A stretch of 64,000 bases of DNA from contig NZ_FCNX02000018.1 in NCBI RefSeq assembly GCF_001544835.2, positions 107,147 to 171,146 of the forward strand, read 5' to 3'. The stretch is from Caballeronia fortuita (GTDB lineage: Bacteria; Pseudomonadota; Gammaproteobacteria; Burkholderiales; Burkholderiaceae). Every line of letters starts with the position of its first letter. Positions within the stretch are counted from its first letter, which is position 1. The notes beneath the pieces were generated by a model. The model saw only the letters and a list, made by a program, of their open reading frames with translations, searched no databases and was not told the origin of the DNA. Positions 39,721-49,069 of this stretch are shown here, in pieces. The position numbers and the translations under genes are program-made.

Positions 39721-41328
39721 TCACATGCGGAACACGCCGAAGCGTGTTTCTTCGATAGGCGCGTTCATCGTCGCGGCAAGGCCGAGGCCGAGAACGTCGC
39801 GCGTTTGCGCGGGATCGATCACGCCGTCGTCCCACAGGCGCGCGCTCGCATAATACGGATGACCTTGCGCTTCGTATTGATCGCGGATCGGCGCCTTGAA
39901 CGCTTCCTCTTCTTCCGCGCTCCACGTTCCGCCCTTCTTTTCGATGCCGTCGCGCCGCACCGTCGCGAGCACGGACGCGGCCTGCTCGCCGCCCATCACC
40001 GAGATGCGCGCGTTCGGCCACATCCACAGGAAACGCGGCGAATACGCGCGGCCGCACATGCCGTAGTTGCCCGCGCCAAACGACCCGCCGATGATCACCG
40101 TGAACTTCGGCACCTTCGCGGTTGCAACCGCCGTCACCATCTTCGCGCCGTTGCGCGCGATGCCTTCGTTCTCGTACTTGCGCCCGACCATGAAGCCCGT
40201 GATGTTCTGCAGGAACACGAGCGGAATCTTGCGTTGCGCGCACAGTTCGATGAAGTGCGCGCCCTTCAACGCCGACTCGGAAAACAAAATGCCGTTGTTC
40301 GCGACGATGCCGACCGGATGCCCCCAGATATGCGCGAAGCCGCAGACGAGCGTCGTGCCGTAACGCGCCTTGAACTCGTCGAACGCGGAATCGTCGACGA
40401 TGCGCGCGATCACTTCGCGCACGTCGAAAGGCTTGCGCGTATCGACGGGAATCACGCCGTACACGCTTTGCGGGTCGTAGCGAGGCGGCAGCGGTTCTTT
40501 CAATGCGAGCGTCGGCGTCTTCACGCGATTCAGATTGCCGACGATGCTGCGCGCGATGCCGAGCGCATGCGCGTCGTTCTGCGCGAGATGATCGGCGACG
40601 CCGGAAAGACGCGTATGCACGTCGCCGCCGCCCAAGTCTTCGGCGCTGACTTCTTCGCCGGTCGCAGCCTTTACCAGGGGCGGGCCGCCCAGAAAGATCG
40701 TGCCTTGATTCTTGACGATGATCGATTCATCGCTCATGGCGGGCACATACGCGCCGCCCGCTGTGCACGAACCCATCACCACGGCGATCTGCGCGATGCC
40801 TTGCGCCGACATGTTCGCCTGGTTGTAGAAGATGCGGCCGAAGTGATCGCGGTCGGGGAAGACATCGTCCTGATTCGGCAGGTTCGCGCCGCCCGAATCG
40901 ACCAGATACACGCACGGCAGGCGGCTCTGCTCCGCGATTTCCTGAGCGCGCAAATGCTTCTTCACGGTGACGGGATAGTACGTGCCGCCTTTCACGGTCG
41001 CATCGTTGCACACGACCACGCACTCCTGCCCCGCAATGCGCCCGATGCCGGTGATGATGCCCGCGCCCGGCGCGTCGTCGTTGTACATGCCGTACGCGGC
41101 GAGTTGCGAAAACTCCAGAAACGGCGTGCCCGGATCGAGCAGTTGCGCGATGCGATCGCGCGGCAGCAGCTTGTTGCGCGACACGTGCTTGTCGCGCGCG
41201 GCCGCGCCGCCGCCTTCCGCGATCTTCGCGATCTTTTCCTTGAGATCGGCGACGAGCGCTTCGAGCGCGGCGGCGTTCGTGCGGAAGTCCTCTCCGCGCG
41301 GATTCAGTTTCGATTCGATGATCGTCAT
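39721..41328 (-). CDS. mccB: Methylcrotonyl-CoA carboxylase carboxyltransferase subunit
   Basis: A 535-residue carboxyltransferase that moves CO2 from biotin to 3-methylcrotonyl-CoA to give 3-methylglutaconyl-CoA. Both crotonase-fold halves are seen: LPCVYLVDSGGANLPNQDDV and GGAYVPAMSDE in the first, LVFLQNITGFMVGRKYE, GSFGAGNYGMCGRAY and WPNARISVMGGEQAA in the second. Length matches MccB (about 535). Ten bases downstream of ivd. Confidence 0.95.
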   Translation of the reverse strand: MTIIESKLNPRGEDFRTNAAALEALVADLKEKIAKIAEGGGAAARDKHVSRNKLLPRDRIAQLLDPGTPFLEFSQLAAYGMYNDDAPGAGIITGIGRIAGQECVVVCNDATVKGGTYYPVTVKKHLRAQEIAEQSRLPCVYLVDSGGANLPNQDDVFPDRDHFGRIFYNQANMSAQGIAQIAVVMGSCTAGGAYVPAMSDESIIVKNQGTIFLGGPPLVKAATGEEVSAEDLGGGDVHTRLSGVADHLAQNDAHALGIARSIVGNLNRVKTPTLALKEPLPPRYDPQSVYGVIPVDTRKPFDVREVIARIVDDSAFDEFKARYGTTLVCGFAHIWGHPVGIVANNGILFSESALKGAHFIELCAQRKIPLVFLQNITGFMVGRKYENEGIARNGAKMVTAVATAKVPKFTVIIGGSFGAGNYGMCGRAYSPRFLWMWPNARISVMGGEQAASVLATVRRDGIEKKGGTWSAEEEEAFKAPIRDQYEAQGHPYYASARLWDDGVIDPAQTRDVLGLGLAATMNAPIEETRFGVFRM

Positions 41329-41338
41329 GACGCGCGCC

Positions 41339-42520
41339 TCAAGCCGTCTCGGCGAACAGTTCGCGGCCGATCAGCATGCGGCGGATCTCGCTCGTGCCCG
41401 CGCCGATCTCATAGAGCTTCGCATCGCGCCACAGGCGGCCGACCGGATATTCGTTGATGTAGCCGTTGCCGCCGAGCACCTGAATCGCTTCGCCGGCCAT
41501 CCACGTCGCTTTTTCGGCGGTGTAAAGAATGACGCCCGCGCAGTCCTTGCGCACCTGACGCACGTGATCCGTGCCGAGCGTGTCGAGTTGTCGGCCGACC
41601 GCGTAGAGATAGGCGCGGCACGCCTGCAGCGTCGAATACATGTCGGCGACCTTGCCCTGGATGAGCTGAAATTCGCCGATCGCCTGACCGAACTGCTTGC
41701 GATCGTGGATATACGGCACGACCGCGTCCATGCACGCGAGCATGATGCCGGTCGGCCCGCCCGCGAGCACGGCGCGCTCGTAGTCGAGACCGCTCATCAG
41801 CACCTTCGTGCCGCCGTTCAGTTGCCCGAGGATGTTTTCCTTCGGCACTTCGACGTTCTCGAACACGAGTTCGCCCGTGTGCGAGCCGCGCATGCCGAGC
41901 TTGTCGAGCTTCTGCGCAACGGAGAAACCCTTCATGCCCTTCTCGACGATGAACGCCGTGATGCCGCGCGGACCCGCCTCGATGTCCGTCTTCGCGTACA
42001 CGACGAGCGTGTCGCAGTCGGGGCCGTTGGTGATCCACATCTTCGTGCCGTTGAGCACGTAGTGGTCGCCCTTTTCCTCGGCGCGCAGCTTCATGCTGAC
42101 GACGTCGGAGCCTGCGTTCGGCTCGCTCATTGCCAGCGCGCCGATATGCTCGCCGGACACGAGCTTCGGCAGATACTTGCGCTTCTGCGCTTCCGTGCCA
42201 TTGCGATGAATCTGATTCACGCACAGATTCGAATGCGCGCCATACGACAACCCGACCGACGCCGACGCGCGCGAAATCTCTTCCATCGCGACCATGTGCG
42301 CCGTGTAGCCCATGTTCGCGCCACCGTACTCCTCGGAGACGGTCATGCCCAGCACGCCGAGATCACCGAATTTCTTCCACAGGTCCATCGGGAACTGGTC
42401 GCTGTGGTCGATCTCGCCCGCGCGCGGCGCGATTTCCTTCGCCGCGAAATTGGCGAGCGAGTCGCGCAGCATGTCGATATCTTCGCCCAACGCGAAATTC
42501 AGGCCGGGTACGTTGCTCAT
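41339..42520 (-). CDS. ivd: Isovaleryl-CoA dehydrogenase
   Basis: A 393-residue FAD acyl-CoA dehydrogenase that oxidises isovaleryl-CoA to 3-methylcrotonyl-CoA. Family signatures ALAMSEPNAGSDVVSM and QVLGGNGYINEYPVGRLWRD are present. The catalytic Glu sits in GLDYERAVLAGGP, the position used in isovaleryl-CoA dehydrogenases rather than the usual late-helix Glu. The ATG at 42520 has GGAGGAGACGACCC before it. First gene of the leucine operon, divergent from a TetR regulator. Confidence 0.95.
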   Translation of the reverse strand: MSNVPGLNFALGEDIDMLRDSLANFAAKEIAPRAGEIDHSDQFPMDLWKKFGDLGVLGMTVSEEYGGANMGYTAHMVAMEEISRASASVGLSYGAHSNLCVNQIHRNGTEAQKRKYLPKLVSGEHIGALAMSEPNAGSDVVSMKLRAEEKGDHYVLNGTKMWITNGPDCDTLVVYAKTDIEAGPRGITAFIVEKGMKGFSVAQKLDKLGMRGSHTGELVFENVEVPKENILGQLNGGTKVLMSGLDYERAVLAGGPTGIMLACMDAVVPYIHDRKQFGQAIGEFQLIQGKVADMYSTLQACRAYLYAVGRQLDTLGTDHVRQVRKDCAGVILYTAEKATWMAGEAIQVLGGNGYINEYPVGRLWRDAKLYEIGAGTSEIRRMLIGRELFAETA

Positions 42521-42566
42521 GGGTCGTCTCCTCCAGATGCGGGTATTTTCGGTGCGTCCTGAAATC

Positions 42567-42579
42567 TGAGTTTCACTCA
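42567..42579. promoter_or_regulatory. Palindromic operator 1 of the leucine-degradation promoter
   Basis: TGAGT-TTC-ACTCA, perfect 5-base arms, followed by CA. Forms a pair with 42646-42658 in the gap between ivd and the divergent TetR gene. Confidence 0.6.
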
Positions 42580-42645
42580 CACAAGACGCTAAACCACGGG
42601 ATTGGGGAATTTCACGCTCAAATCGTCTATCCGTCAATAGATTTT

Positions 42646-42658
42646 TGAGCTACGCTCA
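42646..42658. promoter_or_regulatory. Palindromic operator 2 of the leucine-degradation promoter
   Basis: TGAGC-TAC-GCTCA, perfect arms and again followed by CA, 27 bases upstream of the TetR start. The consensus of both is TGAG-Y-N3-R-CTCACA, a likely site for the divergent TetR regulator. Confidence 0.6.
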
Positions 42659-42684
42659 CATTTATCTCCCCACGTTTCCCGCCA

Positions 42685-43419
42685 ATGTCGACGCAAACCA
42701 CCGCCACCGGCCGCCGCGCGCCCGCCGGAGTCAAATCGCAGCAGCGCGTAAAGGACATCCTGCAGGCGGGCCGCGACGTCTTCGCCGAAAAGGGCTACGA
42801 CGCCGCGACGAGCGCCGAGATTGCGCAGCGCGCGGGCATTTCGGAAGCGACGGTCTTCAGCTATTTCAGCGGCAAGCGCGAGTTGTGCGCGCGCGTGATC
42901 GCGGATTGGTACGACGAGATCATCGACGCATTCGAAAGCGGCCTGCCGCGCGACGGCTCCGTGCGCCAGCAGTTCGCGTTCATCGTTCGAACGCACATGC
43001 GGCTGATGTTGATGAACGGCACGGGGCTATGCGCGCTGGTTCTTTCGGAAGGCCGCACGAAGCAGCACGATCTGTCGGATACGCTGACGGAACTGCAACG
43101 CCGCTATACCGCGCCGCTGATGGACGTGCTCTCGCGCGGCCAGGCGCTCGGCCACGTGCGCGCGGACATGCCGTTGCGCCTGTTGCGTTCGCTTGTCTTC
43201 GGGCCGATGGAACACGTGCTGTGGGATGCGACGCTCGCCAAACGCCGCCTGAGTCAGACTCAGATCGAGACGACGGCGAACGAACTGGTAGACGTGTTGT
43301 GGACCGCCCTGCAGCCGCCGAACGCGCGACTGGCCGCGCTGGCGCAATTCCGGCAGGACGTGGAGGAAGCGTCGCGGCGCTTCGAGGCGGGCGCCGCACG
43401 CGGGAAACCTACTTCTTGA
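42685..43419 (+). CDS. TetR-family regulator, probable LiuQ-type regulator of leucine catabolism
   Basis: A 244-residue TetR regulator with an HTH at about 20-65 (ILQAGRDVFAEKGYDAATSA, GISEATVFSYFSGKRELC) and a ligand domain after it. It is divergent from ivd-mccBA, whose promoter contains two palindromes. Comparative work on betaproteobacteria names a TetR regulator of this locus LiuQ; assignment here is by position and not confirmed. The C-terminal tail is basic. No Shine-Dalgarno is evident before the ATG at 42685. Confidence 0.85.
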   Translation: MSTQTTATGRRAPAGVKSQQRVKDILQAGRDVFAEKGYDAATSAEIAQRAGISEATVFSYFSGKRELCARVIADWYDEIIDAFESGLPRDGSVRQQFAFIVRTHMRLMLMNGTGLCALVLSEGRTKQHDLSDTLTELQRRYTAPLMDVLSRGQALGHVRADMPLRLLRSLVFGPMEHVLWDATLAKRRLSQTQIETTANELVDVLWTALQPPNARLAALAQFRQDVEEASRRFEAGAARGKPTS

Positions 43420-44305
43420 TGAAGCGCAACGCGAGACGCGCAAGTTTCGGAACGGTGACCGGACGCAGCAGGCGCGCGTCGTAACCGCCCATGCGGCGAT
43501 CGTTTTCCGCGAGACACAGTTCGATCAGCGAACGAAGCGATACATCGCCCGCGACGGAATCGCCGACATTCGCCGGGAAGTTCGCGTCCTGCGCCGCGCC
43601 GCTCTTGTCGAAGCCGCGCGCGAGCGAAATGCGGTCGCGGATCAGCGAACACCACACGCTCGCGGTCTTCGCAAGTAACCACGGCCTGCGATACCACGGC
43701 AAACTCCGCCGATACCACGCGACCCAGTTCGCGAAAAACAGAATGTGCCGCGCTTCTTCCTGAATGACCGGCTCGAAGGTTTCGACGAGTTCCTCGGGAA
43801 AATACCCGGACTGCCGCGCCGCTTCGAAGAGCCCGAACGCGAAGAAACTGTCGATGCACTCGCTGTAGCCCGTCAGCATCCACGCGCGCAGGGCGTCGTC
43901 GGGCGCGGGATACGGCGGCTCGGGCGCGAGCTCGATGCCGTACGCTTCGACCAGCTTCGAAAGCACGAGCTTGTGGCGCGCTTCCTCGCCGCCGTTCATC
44001 CGCAAGGCTTCGCGCAGTTGCGGATCGTCGACGGTGCCAGCGTAGGTCGCGACGCGTATCGATGCGCGCCCTTCCGTCTGCACGGCGATATCCCAGATCG
44101 GCAGCGAGGTCACGCGCTTCAACGCGGCCGGATCGAGCTTCGGCCAGTCGATGACGGCGGGCTTGTACGGATTGTGCGTCGTCAGCAGCATCTCGCAGAA
44201 CATGCGCTTGTGCAGGTCCGAACCGATCGGAATCTTTCCCGTCGACCGGTACGTCCAGTTGCGCATCGCATGATCTGCTTCGAGTGTGTTGAGCGTGTCG
44301 GACAT
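43409..44305 (-). CDS. Ferritin-like diiron protein
   Basis: A 298-residue helical protein with a full set of ferritin-like diiron ligands: Glu in VQTEGRAS, E-E-x-x-H in GGEEARHKL, Glu in GYSECID, and E-E-x-x-H in IQEEARHILFF. It may be an oxidase or oxygenase of unknown substrate, or a ferritin-like redox protein. Start at 44305 (MSDTLNTLEAD) fits codon use, but no good Shine-Dalgarno is seen and a 12-base palindrome overlaps the start codon. Same strand as, and 119 bases downstream of, a TetR gene. Confidence 0.8.
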   Translation of the reverse strand: MSDTLNTLEADHAMRNWTYRSTGKIPIGSDLHKRMFCEMLLTTHNPYKPAVIDWPKLDPAALKRVTSLPIWDIAVQTEGRASIRVATYAGTVDDPQLREALRMNGGEEARHKLVLSKLVEAYGIELAPEPPYPAPDDALRAWMLTGYSECIDSFFAFGLFEAARQSGYFPEELVETFEPVIQEEARHILFFANWVAWYRRSLPWYRRPWLLAKTASVWCSLIRDRISLARGFDKSGAAQDANFPANVGDSVAGDVSLRSLIELCLAENDRRMGGYDARLLRPVTVPKLARLALRFIKK

Positions 44306-44315
44306 ATTCGAATAT
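44304..44315. promoter_or_regulatory. Palindrome overlapping the diiron gene start
   Basis: ATATTCGAATAT, a perfect 12-base palindrome that overlaps the start codon of the diiron gene (start ATG at 44305-44303). It could be an operator or simply AT-rich leader sequence. Confidence 0.35.
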
Positions 44316-44424
44316 TGGCCGCCGATGAGGTACGTCCTGCGGATTCTGGCACACAGGACGGCGAATCGCAGCATCGCGCGCCAATTTTCGGTCGGCGTCG
44401 GCGCGGGAACCGCATCGGAATCGA

Positions 44425-45111
44425 TCAATCCGGCCGGATGCCGTCCATCAGCAATGCGACGACGTGCCGCGCAAGCTGCTCCGTGCTGACGGCGCGATCC
44501 GCGTCGCGCCAGCGGAGCGCCGCAAGCGGAAACACCGTCAGCCCGAACAGCGACGCGAACACGAGCGACGGCTCCAGCGCCGCGTTCAGCTTGCCCTCCT
44601 TTTGCCAGCCGGCGATGCGCTCGATCGCGTGATCCTTGTGCGTGTCGCCGAAACGCTCGGCCATGCGACGGCGCAACAGCCCGCCCTCGCTGATCATTTC
44701 GCGGACCCACAGCGCCGCGAACCATGGATGCCTGTCGACGGTCGCGACGAGCGTCTTCACGAACGCGCTCAAGGTCTCGACAGGCTCCGAATGCGGATCG
44801 TTGAACACGCGCGCAAGCTCGACGCGCAAGGGCACGAAGCGCTCGTCGATCAGCATGTCGAGCAACTGCTCGCGCGTCTTGAAGTAGTAATGGACCATCG
44901 CCGGGGTGACGCCCGCCTCGCGCGCGATCGCGCCGAGCGTCGTCTCGCCGATCCCCTGCCGCGCGAACAACGCCAGCGCGATATCCAGCAGTTGAGCGCG
45001 CGCCTGCTCGCCGTGCGCGCCGCCCGGCCGTCCCGGCGGGCGTCCGGGTTTTCTTGGTGGCGCGAGCGTGTCAGATTCGTCCGAGCCGGATTGCGATACG
45101 TCGTTTGCCAT
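44425..45111 (-). CDS. TetR-family transcriptional regulator
   Basis: A 228-residue TetR regulator with a Pro/Arg/Gly-rich N-terminal tail (PPRKPGRPPGRPGGAHGE, an AT-hook-like stretch). The HTH is at about 40-85 (LLDIALALFARQGIGETTLG; GVTPAMVHYYFKTREQLL) and a C-terminal ligand domain follows. It is divergent from the 14-helix MFS exporter with a 117-base AT-rich gap, so it probably represses it. The diiron gene follows on the same strand. Confidence 0.9.
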   Translation of the reverse strand: MANDVSQSGSDESDTLAPPRKPGRPPGRPGGAHGEQARAQLLDIALALFARQGIGETTLGAIAREAGVTPAMVHYYFKTREQLLDMLIDERFVPLRVELARVFNDPHSEPVETLSAFVKTLVATVDRHPWFAALWVREMISEGGLLRRRMAERFGDTHKDHAIERIAGWQKEGKLNAALEPSLVFASLFGLTVFPLAALRWRDADRAVSTEQLARHVVALLMDGIRPD

Positions 45112-45228
45112 AGGAATTTGACGAGAACCATCCCGTCGACTATATTAATCTTTATGTTAATTAATTACAATTCGCGTCGTTCTTCGGGCGCCTGCCCGCT
45201 CGCGGATTCGTAAAAGCAGATCATCAAT

Positions 45229-46755
45229 ATGACATCTTTGCATCAAACCGCCGTCGCGGGCGCGAATGCGTCCGAGGAGACCGGCCTCGCAACGAAGCCG
45301 CCCATCTGGCTGCTGTTCACGGCGCTCATGCTCGTGATGCTGCTCGGCGCGCTCGACCAGACGATCGTGTCGACCGCGCTGCCGACCATCGTCGGCGACC
45401 TCGGCGGGCTCGATAATCTCTCGTGGGTCGTTACGTCCTACCTGCTCAGCTCGACGATCGTCGTGCCGCTCTACGGCAAGTTCGGCGATCAGTTCGGCCG
45501 TAAGATCGTGCTTCAGGCGTCGATCGTGATCTTTCTCGCCGGCTCGATCCTCTGCGGCGTCTCGCAGAACATGACGCAGCTCATCGCGTTGCGCGCGCTG
45601 CAAGGTCTGGGCGGCGGCGGGCTCATGGTCGTCACGATGGCCGCGATCGCCGACGTCATCCCGCCCGCCGAACGCGGCCGCTTCCAGGGCCTCTTCGGCG
45701 GCGTGTACGGGCTCGCGACGGTCGTCGGCCCGCTGCTCGGCGGCTTTCTCGTCGAACATCTGTCGTGGCGCTGGATCTTCTATATCAACGTGCCGCTCGG
45801 CCTCGTCGCGCTCGCCGTGATCCAGTTCGTGTTCAGGCCGCACTCGGCGCACGTGAATCATCGCGTCGACTACATGGGCGCGGGCTTTCTCGCCGCCGCG
45901 CTCACCTGCATCATCCTGTTCACGAGCGAAGGCGGCACGCTCTTGCCGTGGAGTTCGCCGCAGCTCTGGTGCACGCTCTTGCTCGGACTCGTGTGCGTGG
46001 GCGGTTTTGTGTACGAGGAACGCCTCGCCGCCGAACCGATCATGCCGCTCTCGCTTTTCAAGGAGCGCACCTTCGTGCTCGCGGGGCTGATCGGCTTCAT
46101 CGTCGGATGCGCGCTTTTCGGCGCGGTCACGTTCCTGCCGCTCTACCTTCAGGTCGTGAAGGGTTCGACGCCGTCCCAGGCCGGTCTGCAGATCACGCCG
46201 ATGATGGGCGGCGTGCTGCTGTCGTCGATATTGAGCGGGCGCATCATCAGCAAGATCGGCAAATACCGCTTGTTCCCGATCATGGGCACGGCGCTCGTCG
46301 CCGGCGCGATGCTGCTGCTTTCCACGCTGGATCTTGACACGCCGCTCGCGCTCATGAACGTCTACATGGCGCTGCTCGGACTCGGGCTCGGCATGGTGAT
46401 GCAGGTGCTCGTGCTGGCGGTGCAGAACGTCGTCGAATTCCGGCTGATGGGCGTGGCGACTTCCAGCGCGACACTGTTCCGCTCGATCGGCGGCTCGGTC
46501 GGCGTGGCAGCGTTCGGCGCGATCTTTTCAAACAGCTTGCGCTCGCGTCTCGAAGCGCTCATGCCGTCCGGCACGGAACTGCCGCAATCACTCGGGCCGC
46601 AGGCGGTCGCGCATCTGCCGGCCGCGCTGCGCGACGATTATCTGCACGCATTCGCGAGTTCGATGCACACGGTCTATCTCGTCGCGGCATGCATTGCGCT
46701 CGTCGCGTTCGGGCTGTCGTGGTTCCTGCAAGACCACCCGCTCAGGAAGAGCTGA
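45229..46755 (+). CDS. DHA2-family MFS multidrug exporter (EmrB/QacA type)
   Basis: A 508-residue inner-membrane drug/proton antiporter with 14 predicted helices. Motif D1 LLGALDQTIVSTALPTIVGD is at about 35-54, motif A YGKFGDQFGRK in loop 2-3, and the antiporter motif C GPLLGGFLVEHLSWRWIFYI later. It should expel hydrophobic compounds and is likely induced through the divergent TetR. Two short internal Gln/His differences from EmrB do not affect the motifs. A weak terminator follows. Confidence 0.93.
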   Translation: MTSLHQTAVAGANASEETGLATKPPIWLLFTALMLVMLLGALDQTIVSTALPTIVGDLGGLDNLSWVVTSYLLSSTIVVPLYGKFGDQFGRKIVLQASIVIFLAGSILCGVSQNMTQLIALRALQGLGGGGLMVVTMAAIADVIPPAERGRFQGLFGGVYGLATVVGPLLGGFLVEHLSWRWIFYINVPLGLVALAVIQFVFRPHSAHVNHRVDYMGAGFLAAALTCIILFTSEGGTLLPWSSPQLWCTLLLGLVCVGGFVYEERLAAEPIMPLSLFKERTFVLAGLIGFIVGCALFGAVTFLPLYLQVVKGSTPSQAGLQITPMMGGVLLSSILSGRIISKIGKYRLFPIMGTALVAGAMLLLSTLDLDTPLALMNVYMALLGLGLGMVMQVLVLAVQNVVEFRLMGVATSSATLFRSIGGSVGVAAFGAIFSNSLRSRLEALMPSGTELPQSLGPQAVAHLPAALRDDYLHAFASSMHTVYLVAACIALVAFGLSWFLQDHPLRKS

Positions 46756-46775
46756 TTACGAGGAAAGGCTCTAAT

Positions 46776-46796
46776 GCTCCGGCTATCGGGGCTTTT
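46776..46796 (+). terminator. Weak hairpin terminator after the MFS gene
   Basis: GCTCCG-GCTAT-CGGGGC pairs over six positions with one G-U, then TTTT. It lies 21 bases after the MFS stop codon. Confidence 0.5.
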
Positions 46797-46948
46797 ACTA
46801 GCTCCCGAACTATTTTGGCTTGGTAACCTTCTGCCGATTCTGAGCGGACACGATCCGCGGAATATCATGCTCCGGCGCCCAACGACGCGCCGGACGCCCG
46901 GATCGAGACCTACCGGGCTGAAACTGACCACCTTTCGGAGTTAAAACA

Positions 46949-47743
46949 GTGAAGAAACTGCTCGCGGCACTGACGATGTCCCTCCTCGCCGCCACGTCGC
47001 TCACCGCCGTCACGCCGGCGCTTGCGAAAGACTATTCGACGATCCGTTTCGGCGTCGACGCAAGCTATCCTCCGTTCGAATCGAAGGGTTCCGACGGCAA
47101 GCTGGTCGGTTTCGACATCGATCTCGGCAACGAGATCTGCGCGCGCCTGAAGGCCAAATGCGTGTGGGTGGAAAACGACTTCGACGGCATGATTCCCGCG
47201 TTGAAGGCGAAGAAGTTCGACGGCGTGCTTTCCTCGATGTCGATGACGCCGCAACGCGCCGAACAGATCGCCTTCTCGAGCAAGCTCTTCAACACGCCGA
47301 CGCGCCTCGTCGCGAAAAAGGGCAGCAACATCCTGCCGACGCCTGACAGCCTGAAGGGCAAGAACGTGGGCGTCGAACAGGGCACGATCCAGGAAACGTA
47401 CGCGAAGACCTACTGGGCGCCGAAGGGCGTGACGGTCACGCCGTACCAGAACCAGGATCAGGTGTATGCCGATCTGACCTCGGGCCGTCTGGACGCCGCG
47501 CTGCAGGACGCGGTGCAGGCTGAAATCGGCTTCCTGAAGACGCCGCGCGGCGCGGGCTACGACTTCGCCGGCCAGAACATCGACGATCCGAAGACGCTCG
47601 GCAACGGCGCGGGCATCGGTCTGCGCAAGGAAGACACGGATCTGAAGGCGAAGATCGACAAGGCGATCGCCGACATCATCAAGGACGGCACCTACAAGAA
47701 GCTCGAGAAGAAGTACTTCGACTTCGACGTGTACGGCGGCTAA
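46949..47743 (+). CDS. Basic amino acid ABC transporter substrate-binding protein
   Basis: A 264-residue periplasmic SBP_bac_3 protein of the ArgT/HisJ group (lysine, arginine, ornithine or histidine). Signal peptide residues 1-25 (MKKLLAALTMSLLAATSLTA..., cleaved after ALA). Family motifs FGVDASYPPFESKG, GFDIDLGNEIC, FDGVLSSMSMTPQRAEQIAFS, LGRLDAALQD-like and KYFDFDVYG follow. The start is GTG at 46949, with CGGAG about 11 bases upstream. The cognate permease and ATPase genes are not adjacent, so it is an orphan binding protein. Own terminator. Confidence 0.93.
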   Translation: MKKLLAALTMSLLAATSLTAVTPALAKDYSTIRFGVDASYPPFESKGSDGKLVGFDIDLGNEICARLKAKCVWVENDFDGMIPALKAKKFDGVLSSMSMTPQRAEQIAFSSKLFNTPTRLVAKKGSNILPTPDSLKGKNVGVEQGTIQETYAKTYWAPKGVTVTPYQNQDQVYADLTSGRLDAALQDAVQAEIGFLKTPRGAGYDFAGQNIDDPKTLGNGAGIGLRKEDTDLKAKIDKAIADIIKDGTYKKLEKKYFDFDVYGG

Positions 47744-47774
47744 GCTTCTCGTCACAAGCCACACCAACTGACGA

Positions 47775-47810
47775 ACGGGCTCCGCGCTCAAGGGCGCGGA
47801 GCCCGTTTTT
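47775..47810 (+). terminator. Strong Rho-independent terminator after the binding-protein gene
   Basis: ACGGGCTCCGCGC and GCGCGGAGCCCGT form a perfect 13-bp stem with a short loop, then TTTTT. Confidence 0.92.
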
Positions 47811-47938
47811 CTTTCGGCCGCCCGCCGCGCCGATTTCGGCTAAGATCGAACGTCCAACAGGACGCCGGCGGAAGGAGACACCGCGGCGCCCGGCAATCCC
47901 AAGAGGCAAGACCCGCGCATCGAACGCGCGCGCACATT

Positions 47939-49054
47939 ATGCAAACCAGAACTCATTCCCTCATCTCGCCGACGCTCGGCACCTCCCGCACCATTTCGAG
48001 CTTTCACTACGGCCCCGGCGGCGGCCAGAAAATCTACATCCAGTCCTCGCTGCACGCGGACGAACTTCCCGGCATGCTCGTCGCGTGGCGTCTGCGCCGT
48101 CAGCTTGCCGAACTCGAAGCGGCGGGCAAGCTGCGCGGCGAAGTCGTCATCGTGCCGGTGCCGAATCCGATCGGTCTGTCGCAGCATCTGCACGGCACGC
48201 TGATGGGCCGTTTCGAGACCAACAGCGGCCACAACTTCAACCGTAATTTCCACGATCTCGCAGCCCTGATCGCGCCGCGCATCGAAGCGCGCCTCGGCAA
48301 GGATGCGGGTGCCAACAAGCTCGCCGTGCGCGCCGCGATGCGGGAAGCGCTCGACGAGCAGACGCCGCACACCGAACTCGAATCGCTGCGCCTCGCGCTG
48401 CAAAAGCTGTCGTTCGACGCCGATGTCGTCCTCGACCTGCACTGCGACCTCGACGCCGCGCTGCATCTCTACACCAATCCGGACATCTGGGACGAAGTCG
48501 AGCCGCTCGCCCGCTATCTCGACGCGAAGGCGTCGCTGCTCGCGCTGAATTCCGTCGGCAATCCGTTCGACGAGATTCACAGCTTCTGCTGGTCCGACCT
48601 GCGCCAGCGTTACGGCGAGCGCTTCCCGATTCCGAACGGTGGCATCTCGGTGACGGTCGAACTGCGCAGCCAGCACGACGTGTCCTACGAACTCGCCGAT
48701 AAAGACGCGCAGGCGATCGTCAACTATCTGATTCATCGCGGCGTGATCGATGCGCCCGTGCCCGAAGCGCCGCCGCTCGCCTATCCCGCGACGCCGCTCG
48801 CGGGCGCGGAGCCGATCGTCGCGCCGGCCTCCGGCGTGCTCGTGTTTCGCGCGCAAGTGGGCGCGTTCATCGAAGCGGGCGAGCCGATCGCCGATATCGT
48901 CGATCCGCTCACCGATGTCGTCACCACGCTCAAATGCACGACCTCCGGCGTGATGTACGCGCGGCATATCACGCGTTTCGCGACCGCCGGGCTTGAAGTG
49001 GCGCGCATCGCGGGTGCGAAGGCGTATCGGACGGGCTCGCTGCTGTCGGCGTAA
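47939..49054 (+). CDS. M14-type succinylglutamate desuccinylase/aspartoacylase family protein
   Basis: A 371-residue zinc amidohydrolase. Zinc ligands are expected at H-A-D-E (SSLHADELPG, residues near 38) and the later His in DLHCDLDAALHL; ELRSQHDVSYE resembles the catalytic Glu region. The family removes an acyl group from an N-acyl amino acid (AstE, aspartoacylase) or acts on N-acetyl-ectoine-type substrates, so the substrate is open. A C-terminal beta domain (VAPASGVLVFRAQVGAFIEAGE) looks biotinyl/lipoyl-like, as in other members. The start ATG at 47939 has no clear Shine-Dalgarno. Confidence 0.85.
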   Translation: MQTRTHSLISPTLGTSRTISSFHYGPGGGQKIYIQSSLHADELPGMLVAWRLRRQLAELEAAGKLRGEVVIVPVPNPIGLSQHLHGTLMGRFETNSGHNFNRNFHDLAALIAPRIEARLGKDAGANKLAVRAAMREALDEQTPHTELESLRLALQKLSFDADVVLDLHCDLDAALHLYTNPDIWDEVEPLARYLDAKASLLALNSVGNPFDEIHSFCWSDLRQRYGERFPIPNGGISVTVELRSQHDVSYELADKDAQAIVNYLIHRGVIDAPVPEAPPLAYPATPLAGAEPIVAPASGVLVFRAQVGAFIEAGEPIADIVDPLTDVVTTLKCTTSGVMYARHITRFATAGLEVARIAGAKAYRTGSLLSA

Positions 49055-49069
49055 GCGTCGCGTTTCCGG

